This document shows positions 34,701 through 49,700 of a stretch of DNA of 64,000 nt, in pieces. The stretch lies in assembly GCA_030248065.1 (NCBI GenBank), contig JASAMV010005179.1:1-64000 (forward strand). Reading direction: 5' to 3'. Made by a program: the position numbers and the translations under genes. Below the pieces are notes generated by a model, which made no database searches, was not told where the DNA came from, and was given only the letters and a program-made list of their open reading frames with translations. The DNA is from Rhynchonema sp. JSB1_4 (Eukaryota > Nematoda > Chromadorea > Monhysterida > Xyalidae). Within the stretch, counting starts at the first letter, position 1, and each line of letters starts with the position of its first letter.

Positions 34701-37700
34701 TAAGCGCTATGCGGAACGTACAGTGCAGCTAGTGCCAGCCTTGTAGCCATGGTATTACGTGTCCCTCGAAGGTTATTACGTTTGGCACACGCTATGTGCA
34801 TGACACGATTGTGAACCTGTTTGGAAAAGGCCATACACATTTTATGTAACACAAAGGCGCCCTGTGAACTACTAAACATGTGTCGCATGTCGACTGAGCG
34901 CAAGACCTATGTATAGTGCCATACGCTGCTTGCTTTATGTTACGAAAGCTATACATGTACATATGTACATGCGAACAGCTAACCACTAGGTGCTACCGCT
35001 ACTGCAGCACATGACTCGATGGCATTCACAGCAGTAACGCTATAGTAGTATTTGCATTTTTCATGAATGTTTCTACGCCCCAAAGTCAGCTCATTTCACA
35101 TGCCTGCGGCCAATTTTTTGCCAGAGTCTTGCCAGCTGGTCCAAAAACGTGTTTTTTCATCGCAATCTAAAAATGAAAATTTTTACCCGGAAAACTCTGA
35201 GCAATCAAAAAACTTGATTGATTGAATTATTATGGTGAACGGTACTGTACAACGCATACAGTTCCGAATCCAGGATAAGCCCACACCCTGGCATGCGTCA
35301 CGGGCGTCAACAAGCAATGATACAAACAGGTAGTTCTGAAGGCATAACGGCGCACGTCTTAAAGTTCATGTCCGATCGAATACAGTACCTGCGGGCGTTT
35401 TTTGGCACGAAGCCAGTTCACCAAATCAGATATTCTAATGTACACTCTAACCTCTGTAGAGTAGAGTTAATCATTATTGTACAATACACGTGGTACTGGG
35501 AACTACCCTCTGCCGCCAGGCCAGCCACATATGGTGAACGAAAAAGAGTTCCGGGTTCCAATGAAATCACTATAATGGACAATAGGCGGTGTAAGTTAAT
35601 GAAACATCAACAAGCAAGTACACATTTGCAGCCGATCGAACTACAGTAACCGGGACAACTCGGCACCGACGCGTGACGGTCATCGTAGTGGCTCATCGGA
35701 ATGGAGTGGACGTCGTGGAGACAACATCAGCACTCGACGACCGCAGCAAAGGGGTTGGGATGACCGGGGATTGGGCATGAGACGTAGGCCTGGCGGCATC
35801 ACATACACACCCGTCTCGACGCAGCACAACAGGGCGCGAACACGCAGTCCACCGAATAGGTGAGTGACATTTCATACCCAGCCCAAGCCACCCTGTACAT
35901 TCCACACACGCAGTGAATGAAATTGAGTCCCGTCCCGATCGACTCACCACAACCACGGCGGACTGTAAAAATCCAAGTGACCAATATTATCAACTGATGT
36001 TCAACAAATTATTTTCTGTTTGTTGCGAAACAATGCAATTTGCTGCAGACCCCCCGAGATCGACCGTTCCCGTTCGGGCGAGTCGTCCCGTGTCGTGCCC
36101 CCGACGACCACCAAGTCAGCGAGTCTCGCCAGTCACAGTCGCAGTCCGAGTCCCCGTTGTTCCAGTCGTTCATCACGCAACAGTCCCGGTGCGAGTGTCA
36201 GCAGCTCGCGTAGTGTCGCACGACGAACGGACAACAACACTGAACGACCTTGCTCGTCCGTCGCGTTCAATGCAAATGATGCCGGTATGTAGGGACTTGT
36301 GTTGGTGGCCAGCTGGTGCCTTTGCACTGATGATGTCCCAGTGCACCACTCGTCGGTAAACACCGGTCGATTAATGAATGTGCCCCAGCACAACTGCATA
36401 TTGCAAAATAGACACCAGACGCAATCGTCAATCCCGGACATGATTTTTGTGGTGCACTGGTTCACAATCATCCTTGTTGTTTCAGGCAGTTCCACAGCTG
36501 GCGGCAATTCAAAAATCACGCGCGACTACGAAGGCATCACGATTCGCGGTCTCTCAACGCGTCAAACCGACGTTGCCCTCAAGGAGGCGTTGTTCTTCGC
36601 GTACAAGAAATTCGCGCCAGTCGCGCGGACGGCCGTTTTCGCTGAAGATGAAGCAAGATACGGCGTGGTGGTGTTCCATAAAAAGTTGGTCGAGCTTGCT
36701 GATGCGCGTGGCACTAGCATTACGACGATTTTAGACACCTAACTTAGTTTGTTCAAAGTTGGCTATGTCTTGTGCTTATGCGTGTGGAACTAATATTTTT
36801 TAAACTCAATTCAGCCATCCAATTTATTGCAGAGGTGTCGACCTGAGCAAACTGATCGCCGAAGCGAGCGAAGTGAAATTCCTCGGATCACGTGTTCAAA
36901 TCGAGGCGGCCAGCCACGAACAGGTCACACTCGTGTTCAATGAAGAGAAGCGGGCGCCGAGTGAGAAGGGCATCGATCCCTACCATCCACGATCGGCCAG
37001 GTTAGGGTTGGCCGGCTCCCTGAGTTGTTTGACAAATTCAATGTTTTTGTGTGTCATTGAAAATTTGAAGCAAAGAAACTGCGTTTTCCAGAACGCTCTA
37101 CGTTGGCAACCTCGAGTCGCGCTGTAGTGAAACATCACTGAGAGATCGATTTGGTGAATTCGGCCAGATTGTGGATTGTGAAATCAAAAATCGTGACACG
37201 CCGGCGCCGTTCGCGTTCATTCAGGCATGCGTTTCGCGATCAATTTTGATTAAAAGTTGGCAATCGACAATGACATTATAATTTGGTCATTATCTGAATA
37301 ATTTTTAGTACGCCGACATCCGCAGTGTGTGTCGTGCTATCACGGAAATGCAGGATGATCTGAGCAAACAACGAACCGATGGGCACAGAATGAAAATGAA
37401 GGTTCGCATCATTATTCATCAGATTATTTTGCAACTTAACTGTACGCTTTTTATTACAACAAATTGATTGTGTCCCTGATCTTCAGGTTGGATTCGGCAA
37501 GACCCTACACTCTCACGTTGTGTGGATGGACGATCTGCCTGATAATCTAGAGGAGGAGTATCTACGTCGCAAAGTCAAAGTGCACGGATTGGACGAAGTC
37601 GATGACATTCTCATTGATACTGTCAATCATCAGGTGAAAATGTCCCCTGATAAATTAGGCGTAATCCTTGATGAATTATGCAACATTGTTTGTAATGTTT

Positions 37701-40700
37701 CAGGCCCTAATCACATTCCGATCACAAGAATCGGCCGAAGAACTAGTGAAACAGATCAAGAATCGTGAGCGCACGATCGCCGGCGTGTACCCACAAGTGG
37801 ACTTTGGCAGCACCCAGTTGCAGGATGTGTTTGTCGATAGGGTCTATGGCAAGAAACAGGTAGCCAAACCGACGCCAACGCCAGACGCACCGCTCACAAA
37901 TGGACCGACGAGTAATGGACGGCCAGGCAGCAGGGAGTGAGTTTGATCATTTTCGTCGCAGCTTTGATGTGTGATGTTCCACTGTAGTGTGTTCCGAACC
38001 GATAGGCATGATAACAATTCTGACAGAGCCACGATCTGACATTTTGCTAGTTATTATGGTTATCAGATCATTTTCCAGTTGTGAATCTGGAACCAAAACT
38101 GTTCGACTGTTGTCGACGAGTGAGCTTTCACTCATCGGTCCAGTGCAATCCTAAATCCTCCGATTCAGGTCCGGTCGTCGTGGTGGCGCACGCAGTCCGA
38201 CGTCACGTGACCGACACCACAGACACCATCGATCGTCACGACATTACGAATCTCAACGTTTCGACACAGAGAGACACGACACTGAAGGTATGCGATGGTG
38301 TTTATGTTTGTGTTTAGGATCATGTTTGTGTCTGCGTTTATGTTTTTGTTCATGTTTATGTTTACTTATATATTTTCAATGCTCATTTCAGCTTCTGCTT
38401 CAATATCAGGTTCGAGTCCTAGCAGCTCCTCATCGACCGACACCAGCGCCGTCGGCGATCAGCAAGACAAACAGACGTTCGATACTCGCCTTGATGATCA
38501 GGCAACGACGACGCACGAAGATGGCAAATCAAAACCACAACGATTGAACATTAATGTAAACAGAGCTGCACACAAATCAGACGATACCACATCCAGGTGC
38601 GCGTTCAGGTTTTAGAACTTTCTAATTTTGATATAGGTGCAGTTCGACAACAACAGTCTGATGTTTCAGTAGCGGCGGTGACCACCAACCGTTACGGCGT
38701 CGCGGCAGTGCCAAATTAGCCGATGTTTTCGACCTCGATTGGCAGAAAGCAGTGGACGCGGAGAGCAACAAGACCGCGGTCAAGAACACGACCAGTCCCA
38801 CACATCAACTGCGACCGCCGAGTCCCGTCACTCCGGATGAATTCCCGCAACGGTCACCCGTTTATGCTGGGTTCGTTTTGTTGATTTATGCATATTACAA
38901 ACTTGTGTATAACATACAAACTTTATGTATAAAAACTGCATTTTCGTGCGCTGCATTTAAACAATAAGCATTTATTATCGCAGGATCGACCAAGTGAAAC
39001 GTCCCAAAACACCCGCCACCCCGCCCACTCCACTACACGATGCCAAACCCGTTCCATACGAACCCGGAGAGGACATGATATTCGATGATTCCGATGGTAC
39101 ACCTCCACCGGCGGGCACCCCGCCACCCAGGGGTGCGCACACACCGCCTTTGGACGCCGCTGGCACGCCGACTGACGTGAAACTGAGCGATTTCGCTGAA
39201 AATCTCGCGAAAATTGTCGCCAGCCAGGCGAAGACGCCGACGAAAACTGGCATGTTTTTGTTATTTTTGTAAGGCTTTTGTACGTTTTTGTCGTCTTTTG
39301 TACATTTTTCTTAATTTTCCCCCTTTCAGATTTTTCACCATCCGTAAGTGTCGAAGACACCAAACCCCTCGTGCAATTGACCATGGACATTGTGCACAAG
39401 CTGCACGAAAGACTCGAGAAACAATCAACGAGCGCCGGTCCGTCGCCCGAGAAGAAACAGGGCGAAACGGAAAAGTCCTCGTCTGAGACGGGTGGACAGC
39501 ACAAAACAGGCGGCAGTTTGAAATCGGCGCAGACCGGCACCGGCAGATCACAACATTCCAGTAGTCACTCAGGTCGGGAATGTTGTTTGTGCCGTGAACC
39601 TTCTGATTGCTTTTATTGAATAACTTGTATGTTATGGTAAACTTGAGATTTTTTCCCTGAAATCTATTGATTGAATGATTTATCATATGATTCCAATACA
39701 GGCGTATCATCAACGGGCAAACACCCTCGTAGCATTCCACTGATGAGCACATCGACTGCGACCGTCACCGATCCGAGAAACAAACACAAAACTGTGGTCA
39801 CGCACCGGGAACACTCAAATCTGCGCATACCAGATTTCGGCTTGCGATGGGTACGTTTCGCTTTTCCATGCAACATTTCTGTCTATCTTCTTTCTGTGCT
39901 GCCTGTGACTGGTGCCATATTTGATGACTGAGACGGATAATTTGAGATGGCAGCAGTAACCTCGTCAGTGTCCGGGAACAGCTTCTGCACTAGTCGGGTT
40001 TGGTGGCGTCAGTAAACTCAAAATATATCCCGAACGCAGAAACCGTCCTGTGACCATGATGCATTCACTCCGGCCAAATCATCAAATTTTATACGTTTTC
40101 ACAGCTCAAACAACGGCAAGAGGACAAACACCGTGCTGATCTGGCGGCATCTGGTTTTGGTGCATCGAGCCACGACGACCAACCTCCGAGTCCGATCCCT
40201 GGTGACAGGCACAACTCGGCCAGTCGATCTGCCAGTGCGAGCAGCAATGATGCACCACCATGTTGGTGGATTTTGTGACTGTTCGGAAGGCTGAATTCAT
40301 CAAGCAACACTGACCCTCTTCGTTGTAAAGCCCACTGCTGTACATAGCGGATATTTCTGCACCATGTTTTGGTGCCCAACCTGCCGTTAACCACCTGATT
40401 ACCACTTCATATTTATTTGGAACGTTGAAACAACCTTTTTGATTCAGGCACAACCAGTGCGCACAACGAGCCATTATCAGCATCGGCCACCAGTTCCACA
40501 TTCGATATCTTTGCATCGCCACCTGGATTCAGTCGGTCATTTAGTGGCAGTCATCCGGTGAGAGGGGGTGGGCTGTTCAAGTTTTTTGGCTCATGTTGCC
40601 TACGCTTATAAATCGATATTATTTATTTCATAGTCAGTGCACGCTTTCTGCGCTGAAATTTTTAACTATTTCTTTCTTTCAGAGTGGTTCACCAGGCAGC

Positions 40701-43700
40701 CGTCCGTCCCTCGAGGAACGCATCCGAGCGTTGGATGCACAATTCCACAGCGCCGACTTGCAGCAGAGCAAAGTGAACACGATATCGAGCACGGTCGATT
40801 ACAGGTGACAGGGGAATTTGTTTTTACCGCTGTCAAACTTGGCAATTTAACCAGACATGGACCAGTTATGTCGATGTCACCGTGACTCGTTCCTGAGGAT
40901 ATTTTGAGTGTACTGTTTTTGATAGGACAACTTTTACTCTGCCCGAAATTAGGAGCATCGATAGATCTCGAAGTAACCTCAGTACTGAAACTTATTACCA
41001 ACGCAGGCCCGGATGGATAAGCAGGGCTTCAATTGAACATTTGAACTTTTCAGTCCGAAAACATTGCCAAATTTATAGCAAATACAAGAAACACAAACGC
41101 TCGGCGTTGGAGTCGACGTCATCGTCAGGTGGCACCCCGACCACGTCCACCCCGTCATCGAGTATTCCACGTCGATCGGTGTTCGATCAGGATTTGGAAC
41201 GATTGCAGAAAAAGTTGAACAGCAGCGCGACCACTGAGACACCGTCGTTGGCCAATTATCTGGCCATCAGTGGGGGTGGGTCGCATGAAGGATCGACTGG
41301 ATCGCAAGGTTGGTGCATGAACTTTGAACATCTGAGAAAATAAATGGTGTTCAGGTCACCTTTTTATCGTTGCCCATTTGATCAGCTGATGACAATCGTA
41401 AAATCCCGAACTATGAAACATAATTTTTTCCATCAGATCGCAAACTATTCGATCCCCTGGACGAGTTGCTTCCGATCACTACGGCATCGAGCTCAAAAAC
41501 GTCGACTTCTGTGTCCCGATCTCGAACGGGCAACAAAACACCGTTGTCCATTCAAATTCCGGTGACGTCAGCAAGCGGTGATCATGTGCCCGTTCCAGGC
41601 ATGACCCTGCCACCCACACCTATCACACCTGCTGGGGTGAGCGGTCAAGCTGTTTGAGACATTTTTCGGCACAATGTCAATGAGCGCAATAAGACTTGCT
41701 TTCTGGGTTCAAGTGGTCACGTGGTGCATTTCCACTGAAGAGGTCCTAATGCACCGCCCGTCTGTGGAAATAGATTGAAACGAATAATACTCACTCGTAC
41801 TGTTATCATTCATTACGTGGATGCACCATAATCTTGACAGTTTTTATCAAAGTGTGTTGTATGTACTTCAGTTACAACAAGCTCAGCAACCATCCACCGG
41901 CGGTATCGTCCTATCCCCACCTCCACTTCATGGCATTCTCAAAAAACCGTCCTACACCACGCCCGTTTTCCCACCTCAAAATTCAGCGACGAGCTCCACC
42001 AGTCCACCGGTTGGTGGTTGGGTTATTGGCCCACATTCTCAAACTGTGAATTGGAATCATTCTGTTATGCAAGATTTCTTGAAAACGAACAAAATTTTTC
42101 AATGTCTCACTGAAAATGTCCTTGTTTCAACGTCAGATATTCCCACCGAATCTATCGGTGCCGCCCCCTCCACTCGACCCACGATTACGTCGTGACTCAA
42201 CAACATCTTCATCTGTGAAGAGTCCCAACACGCCCATTACACCACTCGTGCCACCACCGATGCCGCCAAGCAGTTTCGATGCGTTCGGTGAGTTATAGGT
42301 CGTTGTTTGACTGATTGTGTTGTCTACTTGCACTAAAGATGACCCCTGTGACTCAAAATGACCTGTTTTCAGTGCATGGTAACAAGCGTGACCATGTTCT
42401 ATATATCGTTTTGCGCCCAATTTTCCATCCACAGGACGTGCCATTTCAGCCTCCACACGCCCAGCCCAACAGCCGCAATCCGCTGGCGCCTTCTATCAAC
42501 AGAAGACACCACAGTCAGCCAATGCATTCTGGCCATCCACAAGCTCCAACACCACGGCATCGAATCGACCGGCGTTTGTGTCACGGCATGGATCGATCGA
42601 TACCGGAATGGTATGTTTGGGTATATAGTTGAATTTGAAATATATTCGAAATTTGCTGACAACGCGTTCGAACTTGGTTCGGTTTTGTATTTATTGATAA
42701 CTTCACCAATGGGCATGATAACAGGTTATGCCGCGTTCATGACTCAGGCCCAGGCCATGACAATTTCACGTTGCAGAGCCGCATGCCATTCATTTTGACC
42801 AGCGCAAAAGTTGGTTGTCAATTATAACTGCCAAGACAAAAACTTTTAGGTTAACAAGTGTGTTGGGGGATATCCCAATAGTTACCTGTGTTAGTTACCT
42901 TTCATTCTGCAGTCACATCTGCCTAATTTTTCAGGGTTCCAAGTCAGCGATGGAGCATCGTTGGTCGTCGGTGTCCAAGTCCTCGACCCCAACATCATCC
43001 AAGTTCGGGTCGAATCTGAACGCATCCTTTCCATCCGACCGACGACCGTCCCAATTCGGTCAACATTCATCACGGCTGGACTCCAATCGACCACCGACAC
43101 AGACGAAGACAAAAGAATTGAGAAATAAAGCGTTGGATGAACTGTTCAGACAACAGGCCGCTGATGGACCGAAATTGGTACGTGTTGTTTCATTTCAGTA
43201 GTTCACTTAGAAAAAAGACTGATTTAAGGGGCCACATTTCTGACAGGCTCTTGTGTCATATGAAACATCTAAACATCTGACCATTCCAGGAGACCCAAAC
43301 ATCGCGTCCAACGTTGCCTAAAATAAAAAAGAAGGATCCGAACCGAAGTCTACCCCCACAGCGACCGCCAACGTCCGATAAGAGCTTGGAGCGAAAAGTG
43401 TCCAGCGAACATCAGGTACGATTGTGTACTGTAAATGTGGTTCTTATCTTATTTGATTGATCTTAATTGAAAGTAGTCAAATTTGGTGATGTCAGATCTG
43501 CCTTTAGTCATGGATGTTATCGCTGTTGCCTCGAATTTCTACCTGCAACATTTTGTTGTCGTGACCTTGTCATGGACCCTGCATAAAAAATTAATTTGAC
43601 AGACAAGGCTGATGATCTGAATCTGAGCAAGTCACCAATCTCAGTTTCGTCCATTAATCCGTCAAATCTCCTTGCCCATTCAGGACTCGGCCAAGAAACA

Positions 43701-46700
43701 CAAGGACAAGGAACGATCCAAACTGAATGACCGTGACGCTGATCGGCATAAGCAGCCTTCGTCCTCGAAAACCATCGAGAAACAAAAATCCTCCGAAAAA
43801 CTGCAACAGGAGAAATCTTCGTCGAAACAACAGCTGGACCGATCCACGGACAAACAACGAAATAAAGAGCAGCAGAAAGAAAAGGACAAGGAAAATCATC
43901 AACAATCTGGGAAAACACCACAGAAAACACAACAGCAACAGGCGAAATCAGGGAAAGAGAAAGAGAAAAAGGAGGACAGCACGAAGAAACAGAAGGGAAA
44001 AAAGAAGAAATACACCAGCAGTGATAGTGAAGACGAGTCAGGGTCGGACTCGGAGTCGGACACCGATAGCGTGAAGGCACAAAAATCATTCGACAAAGTT
44101 GGTGTTTGCAAGTTACACTTACAGGGCAGGTATCAAACTTCGTGGTCGTGCCTTGGTCATGTCACGTGACTTTTTTTGAATATACAGGATCAGACACTCT
44201 CGAAGTATCATTCGCACAACAAAGTGGTATGACCAAGGCAAAACGGATCCGATCTCGATCACCAATTTCGATCATCATTATTTATAAATCATAGCATGTC
44301 AACAAATGCACAAGTTTTGTCTCGCAGGAACTGCAAGCTATTCTGGCTGAGGAGGCAGCGTTAGGTCTGGGACAGTCAATGTATGACAGGGTGAAACGGT
44401 CACGTCGCTCGTCAGCGATTCGTAGTGGATTCGGTGAACGTACCGAAGAGCAGAAAAAGGCGGACTCATTGGAGAAATTGAAGGAACAAAGAAAAGGTGA
44501 GCGTAGCAATCTTGTGTGGCCACTCACTGTATTGTCGGAACTTGCTGTTAGGTCGATTCCTGTTTTTGATCATCGTGACTTATGATCAGGAAAGACAAGA
44601 ACGACACGAAACGTTACCAAGCCAGAACCGATCACCACCCTTGATACCCAATCTAATTTGCTTCACCTTAAAGGGGGCATTTCGCATTTCAAACCCCGTT
44701 CAAACTTCGCATGTGTTTAGACAGTGGTCAAGGCGTCATAAAAGTCAAACACCCGGAGGTCTAACGTTCAGCATGCGACCAGGAGATGCCATTCAAGAGG
44801 AACATCCGCGAACAAAATCAAATGTGGACCAGCCCAATTTCTACCTGCGCATTCAGGCAACTCGCCTGATGACAAGGGCGGTCAAGGCGCAGAATGTTTC
44901 GCACGATATTTGCCCCTGCCTCATTATAGAATTTCGCTTTTCTTTTTATTTCGAATTGCAACGAATTGTTCATGCGTGGCTGCTAAATGTTTCATGGTCT
45001 GCTTGTCGCGCTGGAACAATTCGTTGAAATTCGAAATATAAAGAAAAGCGAAATTCCATAGTTAGTGGTGTTGCACGTTTCATGCGAAACATTCATTCGC
45101 CTTGACACCTTTTTGATCAAGCAGTTTGCCTGAATGCGCAGGTATAAATTGGGCTGGTCCGCGACACACTTTGTTCCTGGATGTTCTTCTTAAAGTGCAT
45201 CTCCTGGTCGCATGCTGCAGATTGGGTTCTTGGTGCGTGAGAGTTTAATAACGCCCTGAACAATATTCAAATGCGTGCAAAGTTTGAAGACGGTTTGAAA
45301 TGCGAAAGGCCCCCTTTAATGCTCCTCCGTTCCCTTTCTTTTTCAGGTAAAGAGAAGCGCAAGAAACGCGTTCGGGACAGTTCGAGCGAAGACGAAGAGG
45401 GCGACGGTGACGAGTCACAATCAGAGGACGACACCGAATCGGTCCGGTCCAAGCAACACGCCAAACGACAGCAATCGCCGAAGAAACAGTCGCGTTTCGC
45501 GTCGGATACGGCCGAATCGAGGACTCAGACTGAGGAATCAGATAACGATCAACCCCAACCAGCACCAGCTGCCGCCAAATCGCAACCAAAAACTGTCAAA
45601 AAGAGAAAAACTGAGAAACAATCATCGGCCAGTGCCACCAAGAAGGCGAAGTCGGACAAGCTCGAGATCAGCGACGTGTTCGGGCATGGTGAAACATCTG
45701 AAGAGGACGAAGGGTCGGTGGCAAAACCGGTCGAATCGCCTCCAGCAGCATCACTGAAGAGGAAGGAGAAGGAAAAAGAGGGACAACAGCAGATGAAGAA
45801 ACAGAAATCGGTGGACACGCCTGGAAAAGAAAAGGAAAAGGACAAAGAGAAAAGGGCTAAAGGCAAACAGCCAGCAGCACCAGGCTCGTCAGATGACATC
45901 ACGACGACGATAGCTGAAACGGCCGTTAGTCGAAAAACGGAGAAACGGGCGGCGAAGGAGGGCAAGAAATCGAAAGAAAAAGCAGCTGCAGCGACCACAC
46001 AGCAGCAAGAAGATGAATCACAACAGGAACCGGCCCCCAAGAAACAGAAGAAAACAACGGCAGCCGAAAAGGATAAAGAAAAAGAGTCAACAGCAGCAAC
46101 CACTACAGAAAGTGTGGTATCGGACAAGCCAAAGTCGAAGGCCGAACTTGAGAAAGAAAAACAACAGCGCAAAATCGAGAAATACGAACGAAAGCTGAAG
46201 AAACAACAACAGAAGTTGCGCGAACAGGAGGAGAAAGAACAGCGTGAGAAACAGAACAAAGAACAACAGTCACAAGCGGATGCTGCTGACAAACCAGTGA
46301 CATCGTCACCTAAAGGGGCCGTCTTGTCGCCAAAAGCTGTCGGGTCACCAAAAGGACTTGGCTCGCCAAAACGGACCACATCCCCGAAAGGGGTCAAGCT
46401 GGAACCGAAACCGGTCAGTTGATGATGACTTACACTGCCTTAATTTGTAGAATCCAGGCGAATTTAATTGTTGCAATATGCTTGCAGGAGCCCCAATCAC
46501 CCGAGATTAAGTCCGAGCCAACCGTGTCCGCATCCGAACATCGCAGCACAAGTGGGTCGGCATCGCCTCAACCGCGATTCGTGTCGAAAGGCGCTGTCAA
46601 AGCCACAGCTGTGCAGAAAATGGTCAAGTCACCCGAAATGCACACACCACCCGCCACAACGTTGGATACTCGTGAAGAGGTACGAATATGTTGGTTGCTT

Positions 46701-49700
46701 TTGTCGACAAAGTACGGAAGTTGCTTGAAAAACATAACTTTCTAGATCATATATGTGTGATCTGATCTGATAGGATCTAAGCTGATTTTTTGCGTTTCGA
46801 GATTTAGTGATGGCTCTGGTGTACTCATTTGGACCAACTTTGTTTATCACGCTTATCACTCCAGTGAAATCAGGAAATCTCAAATTATCTGCGTATGATA
46901 CGAAAAGAGTGACATAACCAAAAAGTCACGGTAACTCGCTTCGTAAAACCTCGCCTTGAAACATCACAGGTGTCATCCGACCTAATAGCAGCGTTGCGCA
47001 ACACGTCAGCCAATGAGGATGACCAAACAGCCGGCATCTCCGATGAGCACGTCCCGGTGGTGGAGTACACCGAAGAGATCGTGGACGAAGGCGAACCCGA
47101 GCTCGTCATTGCTGAGGAGCAGGTGATGGAGCCTGATACTCGGGAGGATACGCCACCGGTAAAACAGACAACTGTTGATTCAAGTTCGGATTTTTAAAAA
47201 CTAACTCTTAAGCATACTTGTTCCGCGGAACTGAAGGAACGAGTGGAGGAACGAGCGTTTTTGCTTGCAGCGTAATGCTCGTTTAACTAATCATCAACAA
47301 CACTCAGCCGTTGGTCACAAGGCACATGCACAATGAACAGCTTGGGTAGCGCACATACGGCTGAAGCAAAATCACTGTTCCTCCACTTTCAATGTATTGA
47401 AGCGGGTGGAGGAATTTGTGTTTATAAACAGCCCGACGGTTTCAAGGTCTAATGTTCTGTGTGCTGATGCATTGAGACCTGCTTGTCAATTTAAACACCA
47501 CCCAAACCCCCACCCCCCCAACTAACTTCTTTAAAAATGCTATCAGACAAAAGCAATTGCTGTTTCAGACCGAACCCGAGCTGACCATACCTACGGCTGA
47601 AACATCAGCCAGACCGGCGAACAGTCACGTCGATGAGGTTTGTCCGGTTGTGATGAATTTATGTGTCATTTTCTCTTATTTCTATGGAGATCACGAAAGT
47701 CACACATCGATCTAATTTCAGATAATCGACGACATTGTTCGCGGCTACGTTGAGATCGACCCGGACAAACTGATCAAAATGACGGCCAGCAAGGCAGCGG
47801 AACAAATGGTCCAACAACAACAACAGCAGTCCACATCAACTGAACGCAATGTACATCAGCCAATCATCACCACTCCATCCTGTGCTGTGGCCGGTTGGTT
47901 GGACTTCTGAATAATGTTGCAAAATAGATTTGACAGTTGCCGAACTTGGTTCACGCCTTGATCATGTGAAACCAAGTTTGGCGCCGGCTTTTATGTTTTC
48001 ATCTAAACACCAGAGGCCGTCTGATGTTTCATAACTCAATTGCAGCAGCAGCTGGCGGCATTGGCACCAATCAGCAGTCGGGTCAAGCAACGGTCACTCT
48101 TCCGCCGTCATGTCAACGTCGACAAGCGCAACAGCCCACTGTCGTCCACCATCAAGCCAATGCACAACAACAACAACATCAGTTAGTGACAACGTCAGCA
48201 GCTGTCCAGGTCCAACAACCTACTTCGGCGGCCAGTATAGTGGCACCCGTTACGACCAGTGCCGCTGCGAACATGACTGCTTCCTACGATCAGCTGGTGC
48301 TTGAACAGGTATGAAGTAGTTGGAAACATCAAATTGTGCTCCATACTGCAATAATTAATCTGCCCTTGGATTACAGCAAGCCCAACAACTTCTCCGTCAA
48401 CAACAACAGCAACAAGCAGCAGCCAAAGCACAAGTCGCACAGTCCTATCCTAATGTAACGGGCTACACAGCACCGGTCACATCTGTTGCATCGGGCTATG
48501 CTGCCACGCAACAACTGGCTGATCAACAGGCCAGGGCCATCTTTGAACTCCAGGTACTGTAACATCTTTTACGTTGGTCCAACATCAGCGGAAGTAATGC
48601 CATTCAAAAAACACCACTGATGCATGAGCATGATTAACGTTTTGCAGCAACAGCAACAACAACAACTGGCGGTGATTCAACAGCTGCGACAGATGGGACT
48701 GCCCGATGACCAAATCCAACAGTACCTGCAGCAGTACGGCATGGCCATACCGCCGACCAGCGCTGCCGTGCAGAACCCCGCAATTTTGTTGCAAGAGCAC
48801 GTCGCCTTGCTGGATCAGGGTGCACAGGCGTACGGGGTGCAACAACGACAGCAGCAGGACCCGAATGATGGGGGAGAGGTGTTGGCCGTAAGTCAACGAA
48901 CTTCTCGTTTTTGGATGTTAATTTTTTGGTAATTTATGAAGGCTGATATCAAACTTGCGGATCGGGTTTACTTTGATTGCATTTTGTCTGCCTCGGTCAT
49001 TTGATTTGCTTAGCTGATGCAATCAGGACAGCTGACACTGACGAGCGCAGAGAAGTTACTCAATAACCACTGAAACTTTCACGCTGTTCGAAATCAGAAC
49101 CGTCGATGTGCAAAATGTTTAAAAAACCAATGTCCAATGTCGATCCGATCTCCCTCACCATGTTTTACACCATTCGTAATTTATTTTGTTCCAGAAATAC
49201 CCGATTCGGTGGCAAGGTTTGCTCGGTCTGAAGAACGTCGAGGCTCTGGTTCAAATGCACTTCATAGCGGGTAACGACTCGCTGATCGGTGCGTCTGTGA
49301 ACGAGGCCAGCCAATCAACGCCCTACAATGGCAATGATGCGTTGATATTGAGGATCAATCAACGAATGAGAATGGAGCCCGGACAACTGGATGGCGTGCA
49401 GGGACGAATGATGGTTAGTGCTGAAGATCAATGTGATGTTTCACTGGCTGCTTGTATTTATCTTCTCAATGCTAAAGAATTCAACACAATCATCGTTTAC
49501 CAATGTTTCAGCTCGGCAACGAGCACTGTGTCCTGCTTGCATTGCCCTGTGGAACATCAGCCAATGACATTATGGCCAACTCTGGTCGATTGCAGGAGAG
49601 TTTCATCCAGTACCTCACATCCAAGCAGGCCGCCGGCATCATCAATGTGCCCAGCAGGGAGGATCCGGTATGTCTTTCTTAAAACGTACTACTTAATTGA

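Noticed and set aside
38923..39540. 205-codon minus-strand frame
   Set aside because: Overlaps two in-phase Spen exons on the plus strand and has no domain features.
43517..44089. 190-codon minus-strand frame
   Set aside because: Antisense shadow of the Spen exon 43684-44096; Ser/Phe/Leu-rich composition follows from the Lys-rich sense codons.
15797..44165. Repeated TCACGTGA palindromes (about 15797, 22765, 22885, 38206, 44160)
   Set aside because: About five copies where about one is expected is only mildly enriched, and copies have no consistent position relative to genes.
45549..46397. 282-codon Ser/Phe/Cys-rich frame on the minus strand
   Set aside because: It is the antisense shadow of the Lys/Glu/Gln/Ser-rich Spen exon 45349-46416.
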